IMG/VR virus record: IMGVR_UViG_3300044614_002136
Location: 1-37,517 of that record
Source: a virus
Direction: 5' to 3' (one strand)
DNA: 37,517 nt
Shown: in pieces, positions 14,924-22,993 of the stretch
Layout: each line of letters begins with the position of its first letter
Position numbering within the stretch: position 1 is the first letter of the stretch
The notes under the pieces: model-generated
Seen by the model: the letters and a program-made list of their open reading frames with translations, nothing else
The model's database searches: none
What the model was told of the DNA's origin: nothing
Made by a program: the position numbers and the translations under genes

Positions 14924-16153
14924 ATGAGAAATCCTCTTGATGTCATGGGCACGCCTGAAAAGGTTGCTTCGTACGACAAGCTAGATGTTTATCTTGAACC
15001 GTTCATTCGAGATAATTTTTCAGTAGATAGCCAGATCTTTACGATGCCTGCCTGTTCTGGAGAGCAGGAAAGAGAAAGAATTCTAGATAGGATTCTCAGG
15101 CTCGAAAAAGATCGTGGCGAATCAAAGCTGAAGCTCCACACGTTCGACTATGAATATCTCAAGGAAGATACAGGGATAGGAGAGTATCCAGAACGATTAT
15201 GGGAGCACCATGTAGGCGACATATTCCATTCATTGTTAAAGAAAGGATTTGTCGAGAAACCCACCTTTGCCTGGTTTGATTTAACAGGACCACTAACAGA
15301 TGGTAACCTGAGTAATATTCAAGCCTGCATCACCAAATTGTGTTCAGTGAACAGTTTTATAGCAATCACACTTGCTGTGCATGCTGTTCAAGGAATACAA
15401 CCAACCAGCAAGGCTGCAGTTGCTTATAGTTTAAATTGTCTTAGCATCGAGGATAAAATCGAGATGACAAGCCAGTTGCTTATAGACGAGGTAGCGCAGC
15501 ATAACAAAGCTCTAGTGGAGAAGTTCGTCTTTTCCTATAGAAAGAAAATAACTACGTTCTGTGTATTCGGATATGTAGTCACCCAACCCAAACAAAAAAT
15601 GCTAGAAACAACGTTTGAGAGATCAGTAAGTCAGCAAGAAAGTCATAACCCTATGGAAGGTTTGATGCTTCTTGAAAAAGCTGTCGAGGGCATGAAGATT
15701 CTGAGAGGCAAGCGCGAAGAATTGCTCTCGGAAATTGCAAAGATCGACGAGCAGTTGACAAAATACACAGGCCTGCTTGGAAGCATGCAGGCTCTTGTGG
15801 GTGTGAGTGTGCCGGTAACTGCACAGCAAACCAATCCAGTCAACGAGCGTTGCTCTGCCCTCGAGCGTGAGATTCTTGGTGCTTTTGTGGATACAGATTC
15901 ACAGAACTATCACAGTATTCTGCTCACCAAAGAGGATATCATCGAGCAGCGCGACATCAGTCCTCAGCAGCTGAATAGTTGGACATACACAACCAACAAG
16001 AAAAAGCGTTTGATCGAGAAGATCGGCAACAAGTATAAGCTCACCGCCAAAGGGTGCAAGTTTATCAAGGAGCAGGATATTTCTCCAGCAAACACAGAGA
16101 GCTTCACAGCAACCACAACTTCAGTGACAACCGCAGTAACAACCCAAGCATAA
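14924..16153 (+). CDS. Possible SAM-methyltransferase-fold protein with C-terminal winged-helix-like domain
   Basis: A 409-aa protein. The N-terminal half reads like a Rossmann-type methyltransferase core: an early strand with FTMPACSGEQERERI, an acidic strand end HTFDYE, then HVGDIFHSLLKKG and the strand TFAWFDLTGPLTDGN followed by a helix and the strand SFIAITLAVH. The classical GxGxG SAM loop is not obvious, so catalysis is uncertain. Residues about 245-290 form a coiled coil (EGMKILRGKREELLSEIAKIDEQL). The region about 310-390 looks like a winged helix ending LIEKIGNKYKLTAKGCKFI. The tail is Thr rich. Judged by eye only. Confidence 0.55.
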   Translation: MRNPLDVMGTPEKVASYDKLDVYLEPFIRDNFSVDSQIFTMPACSGEQERERILDRILRLEKDRGESKLKLHTFDYEYLKEDTGIGEYPERLWEHHVGDIFHSLLKKGFVEKPTFAWFDLTGPLTDGNLSNIQACITKLCSVNSFIAITLAVHAVQGIQPTSKAAVAYSLNCLSIEDKIEMTSQLLIDEVAQHNKALVEKFVFSYRKKITTFCVFGYVVTQPKQKMLETTFERSVSQQESHNPMEGLMLLEKAVEGMKILRGKREELLSEIAKIDEQLTKYTGLLGSMQALVGVSVPVTAQQTNPVNERCSALEREILGAFVDTDSQNYHSILLTKEDIIEQRDISPQQLNSWTYTTNKKKRLIEKIGNKYKLTAKGCKFIKEQDISPANTESFTATTTSVTTAVTTQA

Positions 16154-16160
16154 CAAACCT

Positions 16161-16358
16161 ATGGCCAACAAATCGAGCAAAGTCAAAAACGAGATCCATC
16201 GCAAAGAACTGAAGAAGACGATGGGCGGCAAACCAGTCAATCCGAACTTCTATATCGTGGGTCCTGATGGAGTAAGGAAAAAGAATCCGGATGTTCTCAA
16301 GAGCGGTCCCCGTCGAGGCGTAACAGCCAAGACTAAAAAGGGAAACAAGGAGGACTAG
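16161..16358 (+). CDS. Small basic protein (65 aa)
   Basis: Very Lys/Arg rich over its whole length (KSSKVKNEIHRKELKKTMGG, GPRRGVTAKTKKGNK) with a short central YIVGPDGVRKKN. It starts 7 bases after the previous stop and ends 10 bases before a strong terminator. Likely nucleic-acid binding; not recognised. Confidence 0.62.
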   Translation: MANKSSKVKNEIHRKELKKTMGGKPVNPNFYIVGPDGVRKKNPDVLKSGPRRGVTAKTKKGNKED

Positions 16359-16368
16359 ACCTTCCCCC

Positions 16369-16417
16369 AAAAACAGCCCTCGTCCCGAGCAATCGGGGCG
16401 GGGGTTTTCCTTTTTTT
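16369..16417 (+). terminator. Strong rho-independent terminator
   Basis: CGTCCCGA (16381-16388) pairs with TCGGGGCG (16393-16400) around GCAA. The stem continues outward through CCC/GGG and AAAA/TTTT and is followed by CC and seven T. It ends the tRNA/methyltransferase-like block. Confidence 0.9.
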
Positions 16418-16426
16418 AGGTATTGA

Positions 16427-16441
16427 CCCCCCCCCCCCCCC
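16427..16441 (+). repeat. Homopolymer tract of 15 C
   Basis: Fifteen consecutive C lie between the terminator and the next promoter, directly after TATTGA. Such tracts can change length by slippage. The unit count may also be a sequencing or assembly error. Confidence 0.9.
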
Positions 16442-16454
16442 AACTTCGCGGTTA

Positions 16455-16467
16455 TTTTTGGGATAAT
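16455..16467 (+). promoter_or_regulatory. Promoter of the TTTGTnnTATAAT family (variant)
   Basis: TTTTTGGGATAATA resembles the 3077 and 14113 elements; the upstream GGTTATTT is shared exactly with the tRNA promoter. The -10 is GATAAT (16462-16467). A 40-base leader precedes the ATG at 16508. TTGACC at 16423 is 33 bases away, too far to be its -35. Confidence 0.55.
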
Positions 16468-16507
16468 ACATTGAAACGTAATACTGCGTCTCATTTTTAC
16501 CATACCC

Positions 16508-16780
16508 ATGAGAACAAGAACGCTATACATGGCAGCCGCAATCGCGCTGCTTTTTGTTTGTTTTGATGTCAGCACCAGCCTCTTCTTCTACAGAAGAGAC
16601 TCGCACAAAGACTTTGAGAGAATCAAAGAACTTACTGTGAGTTTCACTAGAGAGCAGGCAAAGGCTGAAGAATTGACAGCTAGAGTAGCAGAACTTGAGG
16701 AGCAGCTAGAGCAGTGCAACGTTGCATTGTTGAAGAGCAAGTATAAACCCACGAAAAAACTAGACCCCTGTAAACTATGA
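16508..16780 (+). CDS. Membrane-anchored coiled-coil protein
   Basis: The 90-aa protein has an N-terminal membrane helix (about 6-27, LYMAAAIALLFVCFDVSTSLFF) and then a heptad-patterned charged helix (about 36-75, RIKELTVSFTREQAKAEELTA onward). This is the general shape of small i-spanins and phage membrane accessory proteins, but no specific motif is seen. It overlaps the next gene by an ATGA. Confidence 0.6.
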   Translation: MRTRTLYMAAAIALLFVCFDVSTSLFFYRRDSHKDFERIKELTVSFTREQAKAEELTARVAELEEQLEQCNVALLKSKYKPTKKLDPCKL

Positions 16781-17409
16781 AAGTTAATAACCTCGAAGTA
16801 ACGTTGTTGGATTATGATCATACTGGTACCGCAATCGGAGGATTGTTCGAGCCTTTTGATACTATTAAGGAAGCGCAGGCTTACCTGGTAGGTCTCAGAG
16901 CAATGAATGCGAACTTTGATGAGGTGAGAGTAGACGTCAGATTCTTCTATAGAAGCGAAGTGACTCTTACTTCAGATGTGATTGGTTGCATGCTGCGTCA
17001 GCTGGATCTTCTGGCCGAGGCCGAGATAAACGAGGAAAGCTCTGAAGCGAAACTCATCAAAGCCTTCACGAACTCGAAGGCTGAGGCTCCGAAGAAAGAG
17101 AACAAGCCTCTGGAAAAGCCGAAAACTGACGAAAAGCCGAGGGCTGTAGAAAAGCCTTTGCCTGAGTGGCCCTCCTATATGGAGCAGCTCGAGATTTCGA
17201 TAGCTGAAATTAAAGAGTGTCTTCTTAAAGAGGATGCTGTGAAATTCACTCCGAAATATTGTCAGGCCAGGGTGGATGCCTGGAAAGATAGCCTTGCCTG
17301 GATGGAAAAAGAGCTCGATGTGCAGAAGCACGAGGAGGACCTCAAAGCTTTGTTGAAGTTTGAGGAAGAGGAGAGAAAGAGGGAACAGGAAGCCGCAGGC
17401 TATTGGTAG
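16777..17409 (+). CDS. Unknown 210-aa protein, charged with Lys/Pro linker
   Basis: Coupled to the gene before (ATGA overlap). Residues 1-75 look like a small alpha/beta domain (VTLLDYDHTGTAIGGLFEPF, EVRVDVRFFY). A Lys/Pro/Glu linker at about 104-128 (KKENKPLEKPKTDEKPR) separates it from a helical C-terminal domain with a very charged end. Not recognised. A terminator follows. Confidence 0.68.
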   Translation: MKVNNLEVTLLDYDHTGTAIGGLFEPFDTIKEAQAYLVGLRAMNANFDEVRVDVRFFYRSEVTLTSDVIGCMLRQLDLLAEAEINEESSEAKLIKAFTNSKAEAPKKENKPLEKPKTDEKPRAVEKPLPEWPSYMEQLEISIAEIKECLLKEDAVKFTPKYCQARVDAWKDSLAWMEKELDVQKHEEDLKALLKFEEEERKREQEAAGYW

Positions 17410-17439
17410 TAGCCCTATCAGGAAGAAAAGGCGAGAAAG

Positions 17440-17465
17440 AGGACTCAGAAATGAGTCCTTTTTTT
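17440..17465 (+). terminator. Rho-independent terminator with GAAA tetraloop
   Basis: AGGACTCA (17440-17447) pairs with TGAGTCCT (17452-17459) around a GAAA loop, followed by a T run to 17465. Confidence 0.88.
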
Positions 17466-17491
17466 AGCTATCAGCCAGTTAAAATACACTA

Positions 17492-17497
17492 TATAAT
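17492..17497 (+). promoter_or_regulatory. -10 box six bases before an ATG
   Basis: TATAAT is followed by ATCTGT and then the ATG at 17504, the same spacing as at 4805/4817. Transcription would begin at the start codon (leaderless mRNA). No clear -35. The sequence after the terminator, AGCTATCAGCCAG, resembles AGCTATTGACCAG after the terminator at 4790. Confidence 0.5.
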
Positions 17498-17503
17498 ATC
17501 TGT

Positions 17504-18022
17504 ATGAACCCTGAATTTAAAAACAACATCATTAGCTTTATTAAAAAAGCAAACACTCTTCCTGCAGCTCAGATAAGCTCAGAACTAAAACAGAAGGCCA
17601 TGGATATCATACGGTCGAAAGCAACAGGGTTCAGAACTGGAGGAGCAGCTGTGGGAGGAACTGCAGGAGCACTGGCTGGAGGAATAGGGGGTGTGATCGA
17701 TCCAGACACTCGTATAGATCCTAGAACAGGACAGAAGATCAGGAAAAGCAGACTTTCATCTGCCCTAAGAGGAGCCCCGGCCGGAGGATTGGTTGGAGCA
17801 GGCATAGGAGCATTTTCAGGACATCTTGCAAGAGAAAGAGCAATCAATAGCTACTATCAGCATGACCTCGCTCCTGAGATGCTTGGAAGAATACACAGTA
17901 ATCCTCAGGTACCTTTAAACAAACTAGAGCAGATCATGCTGAATGATTTTAAAAATAAAAAAATAGATTTTGCAGATCATGCTAAGAGAATGATGGAGAG
18001 AAGGAGGAGTGGAGAGATCTAA
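17504..18022 (+). CDS. Probable virion protein with glycine-zipper segments
   Basis: The 172-aa protein starts with a short helix containing FIKKAN (residues 12-17), a motif repeated in other proteins of this block. Two Gly/Ala-rich hydrophobic segments with GxxxG spacing follow (about 46-65, GGAAVGGTAGALAGGIGGVI, and about 91-107), then a basic helical C-terminus. Glycine zippers are common in membrane-penetrating virion proteins and in channel-forming ones. It has a dedicated leaderless-type promoter. Not assigned to a family. Confidence 0.65.
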   Translation: MNPEFKNNIISFIKKANTLPAAQISSELKQKAMDIIRSKATGFRTGGAAVGGTAGALAGGIGGVIDPDTRIDPRTGQKIRKSRLSSALRGAPAGGLVGAGIGAFSGHLARERAINSYYQHDLAPEMLGRIHSNPQVPLNKLEQIMLNDFKNKKIDFADHAKRMMERRRSGEI

Positions 18023-18052
18023 TTGTCCTGTTTCTGCACAATTTAAACATTT

Positions 18053-18065
18053 TTTGTCTTAGAAT
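18053..18065 (+). promoter_or_regulatory. Promoter of the TTTGTnnTATAAT family (variant)
   Basis: TTTGTCTTAGAAT, with the -10 variant TAGAAT at 18060-18065, lies 29 bases before the ATG at 18095. It is the weakest member of the family. The leader ends in TCACAAAAAATAAAAAT. Confidence 0.4.
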
Positions 18066-18094
18066 AGGCAAATACATCACAAAAAATAAAAATT

Positions 18095-20977
18095 ATGCAT
18101 TCTATAAGAGAGCTATTTGAAAAGATCGCCCTTGCTCATTCAGTGTCTCCGAGTGTTCCTGGTATGGTGGCACAGAATCATCTGGGGGTATTGCCTCAGC
18201 AGGTAGGTGTGCCTGTAGCTCGAGGCAACCCAATGACCACGTCATTTAGCGTAGCAGACAAAAACTTCAAACCTGTACAGAGTCCCACAGTTCCTCAACA
18301 AGGAGCACCAAAACCTCAAGCACCTCCAAGCAATCAGCCGCCTCCTGCTCCTCAGCTGAGTGGCACTAATGCATATAGATCAGCAGCTACTCAACCCATC
18401 AGAACACCAAGCAGAAAGACTGCAGAGTATAGAAGAAGCACAGGGATTATAGATGTGAATGGTGAGGAGTATACAAATCCCGAAGACCTGGAGCTGCTGG
18501 GCAAGCTTGGTTATGATCTGGATATTGAGGAATACACTGGATTGGAGAAAAGCGCCGAAGTACTAGACATATACTCGTATATCGAGAAGGTGGCAGGGGT
18601 ACCTAAAGAGGTGGCTAAGCTTATAGACAAGGGAGAAGCATTCAGTGGTGAATATCTCAAGGATATGGGATATAGTGTGCCTGAAGGGTATGAGGTGAAA
18701 GGTGACTTGTGTTTTCCTGTTGAAAAAACAGAGCAGTCTTTTCAACAAACTGAAAAGAACGAAAAGCAGTCTGGTGAGCGGCCTGGTTTATGGGCAAATA
18801 TTCATGCAAAAAGAAAGCGTGGAGAGAAAGCAGCTAAGCCTGGAGACGAGGATTATCCAGACAAGAAACAATGGGATAAGCTGAGTAAAGAAGGAGCAGC
18901 TGATCCAAGTAAGACTATACTGGTTACAGGACACAGCGGAGCTGGTAAGAGCACACTAGCTAAAGCGCTAGCAGAGAAATTAAATATTCCACTACATAGA
19001 GTAGATGCTCAGGAGAGCTGGGACAATCTAAGAGCAGATTTAGAGAGTAGACCTGACTATGAAAGACTCGCTCTAACTCCAGGTTCCGCTGAGAATAAGC
19101 AGTATATCAAAGATATTCGAAAGATTGTAGGCAAGTCTCTGAAAGAGATGGAGGGTCCAGCTGTTCTTGAAGGTACACAGGTAACCACACTAGGACCAAG
19201 ACAGCTCAAAAAATATATGGCTAATGTTCTTGTGGGTGGTGACGTTGAGCAGTCTATAGCTCAGCGGTTGCAGCGTATGACAGACAAAGCAGCTAAAAAA
19301 GGAATAACCTTATCTCCTGAAGATCTAGATAGAAAAATGCTAGAGTCCAGAATGGTAGCTGACTCGTGGAGTCCAGGAATGGAGAAGTTTAAAAAGGTTC
19401 CTGGTGTAATTAATTATAATCACACAGAGCATGAGGTAGAGCCTTTGATAGAGCAGCTGCGTGCACTGATGAATAAACAAGCTGCTGCCGATCCGGCGCA
19501 ATCTATTCTAGTCACAGGACACAGCGGAGCAGGAAAAACTACACTGGCGCAAACGATAGCTGAAAAACTTGGTCTACCTTTGCATAGTGTGGATAAGCAT
19601 CCTGAGTTTAAAGAATATGTTACTAAAGATGACCACGGACGCTGGCAAAAGTCGCTAACCCCAGGCACAGACGAGCACAAGTTCTATACAGACCTTGTAC
19701 ACAGAGCAAACAAGCACACTATAGATAACAGTCCTCCCGCTTCAATTATTGAGGGAGCTCAGTTAGGACATATGACTCCTGAAGAGCTCGCAAAATATAG
19801 AGCACATATTCTTGTGGGAGGAGATCCTGAGCAAAGTATAGCTCAAAGAATTGCTCGCTCAGCTAAAAAGAAAGGTGTCACATTTTCTCCAGAAGAAATT
19901 CTAGAAAAGCAAATGAAAGCGAGAGCGGTAGTAGACTTCTGGGAGCCTGGAATTGAGAAGTTCAGGAAGCTTCCAGGGGTTATCAACTATAATCATACAG
20001 AGCATCAGATAGAACCTCTAATTTCTCAGCTGCGTGCACTAATGAGCAAACAAGCAGCTTCTGCAGCCAGTCAAAGCAAACCTGTTACAGAACATAGTGA
20101 ATCGATCACAGAGAAACAGGCAATGACTCTGTCGGCTAGTAAAAACATACTAAGAAACTTTAAAGCCTCTGGAGGTAAATTGCGTAGAGTTATGGGCACT
20201 TCAGAATACTCGCCTATTGAAAATATGATTCAAATAACTGGAAAATATAGAAAAGACGGATTCTCCCCACTTGCGAAGTTCTGGCACGAATATGGACATT
20301 TTTTAGATAAAGATAAGGTACTGGAGGCATACAGGCAAATGACTACTCATCCTTCGGCTATGACACAAGAGCTTAAAACTAAAATGCCTGCAGTTTCACT
20401 ACAACTAGAAAACACTGCAAATACGAATGCATTGAGAGAGATGCAACGGCTCGGAGTTCCTGAAGCTCTACAGCAAAAATACACACCTACTGCAAGTGCA
20501 GGATATAATACATACCGGACGGGGACTAATCTAATTGCACCATTACAGGATTTCATACACACCGAAGGGCTCACACTTCCTCAAAGTCTAGATGTTAGCC
20601 TCCCTGACCACATGGCGGCTGTGCAAAAATTTAATCAGTCGGCTATGCCTATAATGGCTCCCATAGGAAAATATATGTCACAAACTCTTGAGAAAATTTC
20701 TCCAGAGTTTGATCCATTTAAAATGGTTGGCCGTCCACTATCTAAAAATTTACGGAAAAATAACCCTGGGTTTGATAAATCATTTAGAGAATACCACGGT
20801 AAGTTCAAAGAACCTTTGAGCTTACCATATGCCGGACCTCCACAAGCAAATGTAAAGCAAGGGTCAGGCAGATGCTGGGAAGGCTATGAACCTGTTCCTG
20901 GAAAAGAAGCATATAGTGAGGATAGTTGCAGACCAAAAACTGAAAAGAAAAAGCCTAACGCAGACAAAGAGAAATAA
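18095..20977 (+). CDS. 960-aa fusion: two P-loop kinase-like domains plus HEYGH metallopeptidase-like domain
   Basis: Order of parts: an N-terminal helix LFEKIA (7-12), a Pro/Gln-rich linker (about 55-105), a small domain with YIEKVAGV (162-169), and a basic GLWANIHAKRKRGE segment (231-244). Then comes P-loop domain A (about 274-460, GHSGAGKS 279-286), P-loop domain B (about 470-652, GHSGAGKT 475-482), a C-terminal domain with the zinc-peptidase motif HEYGH (731-735), and a tail with CWEGY...DSC (927-945). Domains A and B are a clear tandem duplication: both share LVGGD.EQSIAQR, FSPE or LSPE, PGVINYNHTEH and QLRALM.KQAA. They may be kinases or AAA-type NTPases; the substrate is unknown. A virion or injected protein is likely from context. 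Confidence 0.78.
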   Translation: MHSIRELFEKIALAHSVSPSVPGMVAQNHLGVLPQQVGVPVARGNPMTTSFSVADKNFKPVQSPTVPQQGAPKPQAPPSNQPPPAPQLSGTNAYRSAATQPIRTPSRKTAEYRRSTGIIDVNGEEYTNPEDLELLGKLGYDLDIEEYTGLEKSAEVLDIYSYIEKVAGVPKEVAKLIDKGEAFSGEYLKDMGYSVPEGYEVKGDLCFPVEKTEQSFQQTEKNEKQSGERPGLWANIHAKRKRGEKAAKPGDEDYPDKKQWDKLSKEGAADPSKTILVTGHSGAGKSTLAKALAEKLNIPLHRVDAQESWDNLRADLESRPDYERLALTPGSAENKQYIKDIRKIVGKSLKEMEGPAVLEGTQVTTLGPRQLKKYMANVLVGGDVEQSIAQRLQRMTDKAAKKGITLSPEDLDRKMLESRMVADSWSPGMEKFKKVPGVINYNHTEHEVEPLIEQLRALMNKQAAADPAQSILVTGHSGAGKTTLAQTIAEKLGLPLHSVDKHPEFKEYVTKDDHGRWQKSLTPGTDEHKFYTDLVHRANKHTIDNSPPASIIEGAQLGHMTPEELAKYRAHILVGGDPEQSIAQRIARSAKKKGVTFSPEEILEKQMKARAVVDFWEPGIEKFRKLPGVINYNHTEHQIEPLISQLRALMSKQAASAASQSKPVTEHSESITEKQAMTLSASKNILRNFKASGGKLRRVMGTSEYSPIENMIQITGKYRKDGFSPLAKFWHEYGHFLDKDKVLEAYRQMTTHPSAMTQELKTKMPAVSLQLENTANTNALREMQRLGVPEALQQKYTPTASAGYNTYRTGTNLIAPLQDFIHTEGLTLPQSLDVSLPDHMAAVQKFNQSAMPIMAPIGKYMSQTLEKISPEFDPFKMVGRPLSKNLRKNNPGFDKSFREYHGKFKEPLSLPYAGPPQANVKQGSGRCWEGYEPVPGKEAYSEDSCRPKTEKKKPNADKEK

Positions 20978-20978
20978 T

Positions 20979-21353
20979 ATGAATCAAAACAACCTAAAAG
21001 AGTACGGTATAGATGTAGGTTTACTCATGAGTGGGTTGTTTGGCGCTATATTGCTTACAAGTAAGGATACAGCGGTAAACTTAACAAGAACAATATCTAG
21101 TTTAATAGGAGGAGCAGCCAGCGCTAACTATCTAACTCCTATTGTGGTTAACGTAACAAAGTTAGACAATACACACTACCACTATGGAATAGCTTTTCTG
21201 CTTGGTTTCCTTGGACTGAGAGGCATCGAATATTTTAGTCGAAAAATCATTCCAGAGTCTGCGCACAAAGAGCTGCATGAAAGTGCACAAAAGACAGCCT
21301 ATTCTTACAGAAGAAGAAAGCCCAGGAAAAGAAATGTACCAAGGATAGACTAA
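20979..21353 (+). CDS. Holin-like membrane protein
   Basis: The ATG at 20979 (one base after the previous stop) is preferred over an in-frame ATG inside the previous gene. The 124-aa protein has three hydrophobic segments: IDVGLLMSGLFGAILL (about 11-26), TISSLIGGAASANYLTPIVV (about 37-56) and YGIAFLLGFLGLRGIEYF (about 68-85). A very basic tail follows (YRRRKPRKRN). The order GIDVGLLMSGLFGA, then GGAASANYLTP, then FLLGFLGLRGIE recalls a family of phage putative holins. It is distant from the endolysin, so it may be a second holin or a virion channel. Confidence 0.6.
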   Translation: MNQNNLKEYGIDVGLLMSGLFGAILLTSKDTAVNLTRTISSLIGGAASANYLTPIVVNVTKLDNTHYHYGIAFLLGFLGLRGIEYFSRKIIPESAHKELHESAQKTAYSYRRRKPRKRNVPRID

Positions 21354-21354
21354 T

Positions 21355-21720
21355 ATGATTACAGAGACCACCATCAATGCCGTTGCCAATATAACCACGT
21401 CCCTTTCTGCTCTTGGACTGCTCATTCACATATTCGGTGATCCTGATAATCCTGTCTGGGATAATAGCGTGAAGGCCTGGCTTGCTAAAGGAGGACTATC
21501 TATTGTGATTTGCGGAGCTTCGGCGAATGTACTCACTCTTAGCGCACCTCCAGTTACAGAAGTGATTTTAAATGTTGGAATCAGCGTTACTTTTTTCTGG
21601 CTTAGCTGGTGGCAGTGGGAGCTTTTTAAGGAAATGCAAGAGAAAGCAGCAGGCAAGAAAAAGAGAGCAGTTATAAGAAAACCGAAGAGCAGAACAGCTA
21701 AACCCAAAACATACAAATAA
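21355..21720 (+). CDS. Multi-helix membrane protein
   Basis: Starts one base after the holin-like gene and ends one base before the DUF1501 gene. The 121-aa protein has hydrophobic stretches at about 10-26 (ANITTSLSALGLLIHIF), 45-64 (KGGLSIVICGASANVLTL) and 66-86 (PVTEVILNVGISVTFFWLSWW), then a strongly basic tail (KKKRAVIRKPKSRTAKPK). The basic tail matches that of the gene before, so the two may work as a pair. Not recognised. Confidence 0.6.
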   Translation: MITETTINAVANITTSLSALGLLIHIFGDPDNPVWDNSVKAWLAKGGLSIVICGASANVLTLSAPPVTEVILNVGISVTFFWLSWWQWELFKEMQEKAAGKKKRAVIRKPKSRTAKPKTYK

Positions 21721-21721
21721 T

Positions 21722-22993
21722 ATGAACAGACGTGAATTTCTATACACAGGATTGTTTGGTGGACTAGGCTTGAGTCTGGGAGACGTGCTTAAACTACAGG
21801 CAGAGTCTGCAACAGTTCCAAAGGCTAGCTCGGTTATTCATATATTTCTTCCTGGCGGAGCAGCCGCACAGGAAACATGGGATCCAAAAATAAACGCTCC
21901 TTCTGAGTATAGAGGACCTCTAAAATCTGTAGCCACAAGCATCCCAGGAATACATTTCTCTGAGCATCTGTCCAAAACAGCTAGAATTGCGGACAAGCTG
22001 ACTGTTGTACGTTCGATGACCCACGGCGAAGCTGCGCATGAGCGAGGAGTAACTAGTATGTTTACAGGTTACAAGCCCTCTCCTGCTATAACCTATCCAT
22101 CTTTTGGTTCTGTAATATCTCAACAGCAGGGAGGAAGAAACAGCCTGCCTGCATATGTCTGTATACCTCAAAAGATGGAGAATAACGGCACAGATGCTCT
22201 TGGCGCAGGCTTCTTGCCCACAGCATACGGACCATTCAGTCTGGGAAGCGATCCTGCAGCCGAGGGATTCAAGGTAAGAGATCTTTCATCAAACGTATCG
22301 GAAGAGCGCTTTGACAGAAGAAGGTCCATACTCGATACAGTGGACAGTCATTTCAGGTATCTAGAAAAGAGCGACTCTTTGTCTGCTATGGATACTTTCT
22401 ATCAGCAGGCATATGACCTTATAGCTTCTCCAAAAGCCAGAGAGGCCTTTGCAATAGATCGTGAGACTCAGGCTATGCGAGATGCTTATGGAAGAAACCA
22501 GGCAGGTCAGCGACTTCTTATGGCCAGAAGAATGGTAGAGGCAGGGGTTAGATATGTGTCTGTTACCTACGGCGGCTGGGACATGCACACAACAATAGGC
22601 AACGGCATAAGCAAGGCTCTACCTGCTTTTGACCAGGCCTACTCCACCTTGATAACTGATCTCGAACAGAGAGGCATGCTAGACTCTACACTGGTGATGA
22701 TCAGTTCTGAATTTGGACGCACTCCAAAGATCAACAAAGATGCAGGTAGAGATCACTGGCCTAGAGTGTTCTCTGTTGTTTTTGCAGGAGGAGGCTTCAA
22801 AAAAGGACTAGTGTATGGTCAGTCTAGCGTCACAGGAGATGATGTTGATGAGAAGCCTGTAACAGTAGAGAATCTCGCTGCCACACTATACCATCAGATA
22901 GGCATCAACCCTGAAGGTACTCTTGAAGGAGGAGGCGGAAGGCCTGTAAAAATCGTGTATAACGGAAGTGTTATGCACGACCTGCTCACCTAG
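21722..22993 (+). CDS. DUF1501 family protein with Tat signal (first copy)
   Basis: A Tat-type signal starts MNRREFLYTGLFGGLGLSLG. The 423-aa body carries the DUF1501 signatures: HIFLPGGAAAQETWDPK (40-56), EHLSKTARIADKLTVVRSM (81-99), the paired His of THGEAAHERG (100-109), GGWDMHTTI (284-292), SEFGRTPK (329-336) and GRDHWPRVFSVVFAGGG (342-358). DUF1501 belongs to the alkaline-phosphatase-like superfamily and is usually exported and of unknown substrate. In family members the first motif normally has D where QETWD has E. Such proteins are abundant in Planctomycetota and Verrucomicrobiota and unusual in phages. The family call is strong. Confidence 0.9.
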   Translation: MNRREFLYTGLFGGLGLSLGDVLKLQAESATVPKASSVIHIFLPGGAAAQETWDPKINAPSEYRGPLKSVATSIPGIHFSEHLSKTARIADKLTVVRSMTHGEAAHERGVTSMFTGYKPSPAITYPSFGSVISQQQGGRNSLPAYVCIPQKMENNGTDALGAGFLPTAYGPFSLGSDPAAEGFKVRDLSSNVSEERFDRRRSILDTVDSHFRYLEKSDSLSAMDTFYQQAYDLIASPKAREAFAIDRETQAMRDAYGRNQAGQRLLMARRMVEAGVRYVSVTYGGWDMHTTIGNGISKALPAFDQAYSTLITDLEQRGMLDSTLVMISSEFGRTPKINKDAGRDHWPRVFSVVFAGGGFKKGLVYGQSSVTGDDVDEKPVTVENLAATLYHQIGINPEGTLEGGGGRPVKIVYNGSVMHDLLT

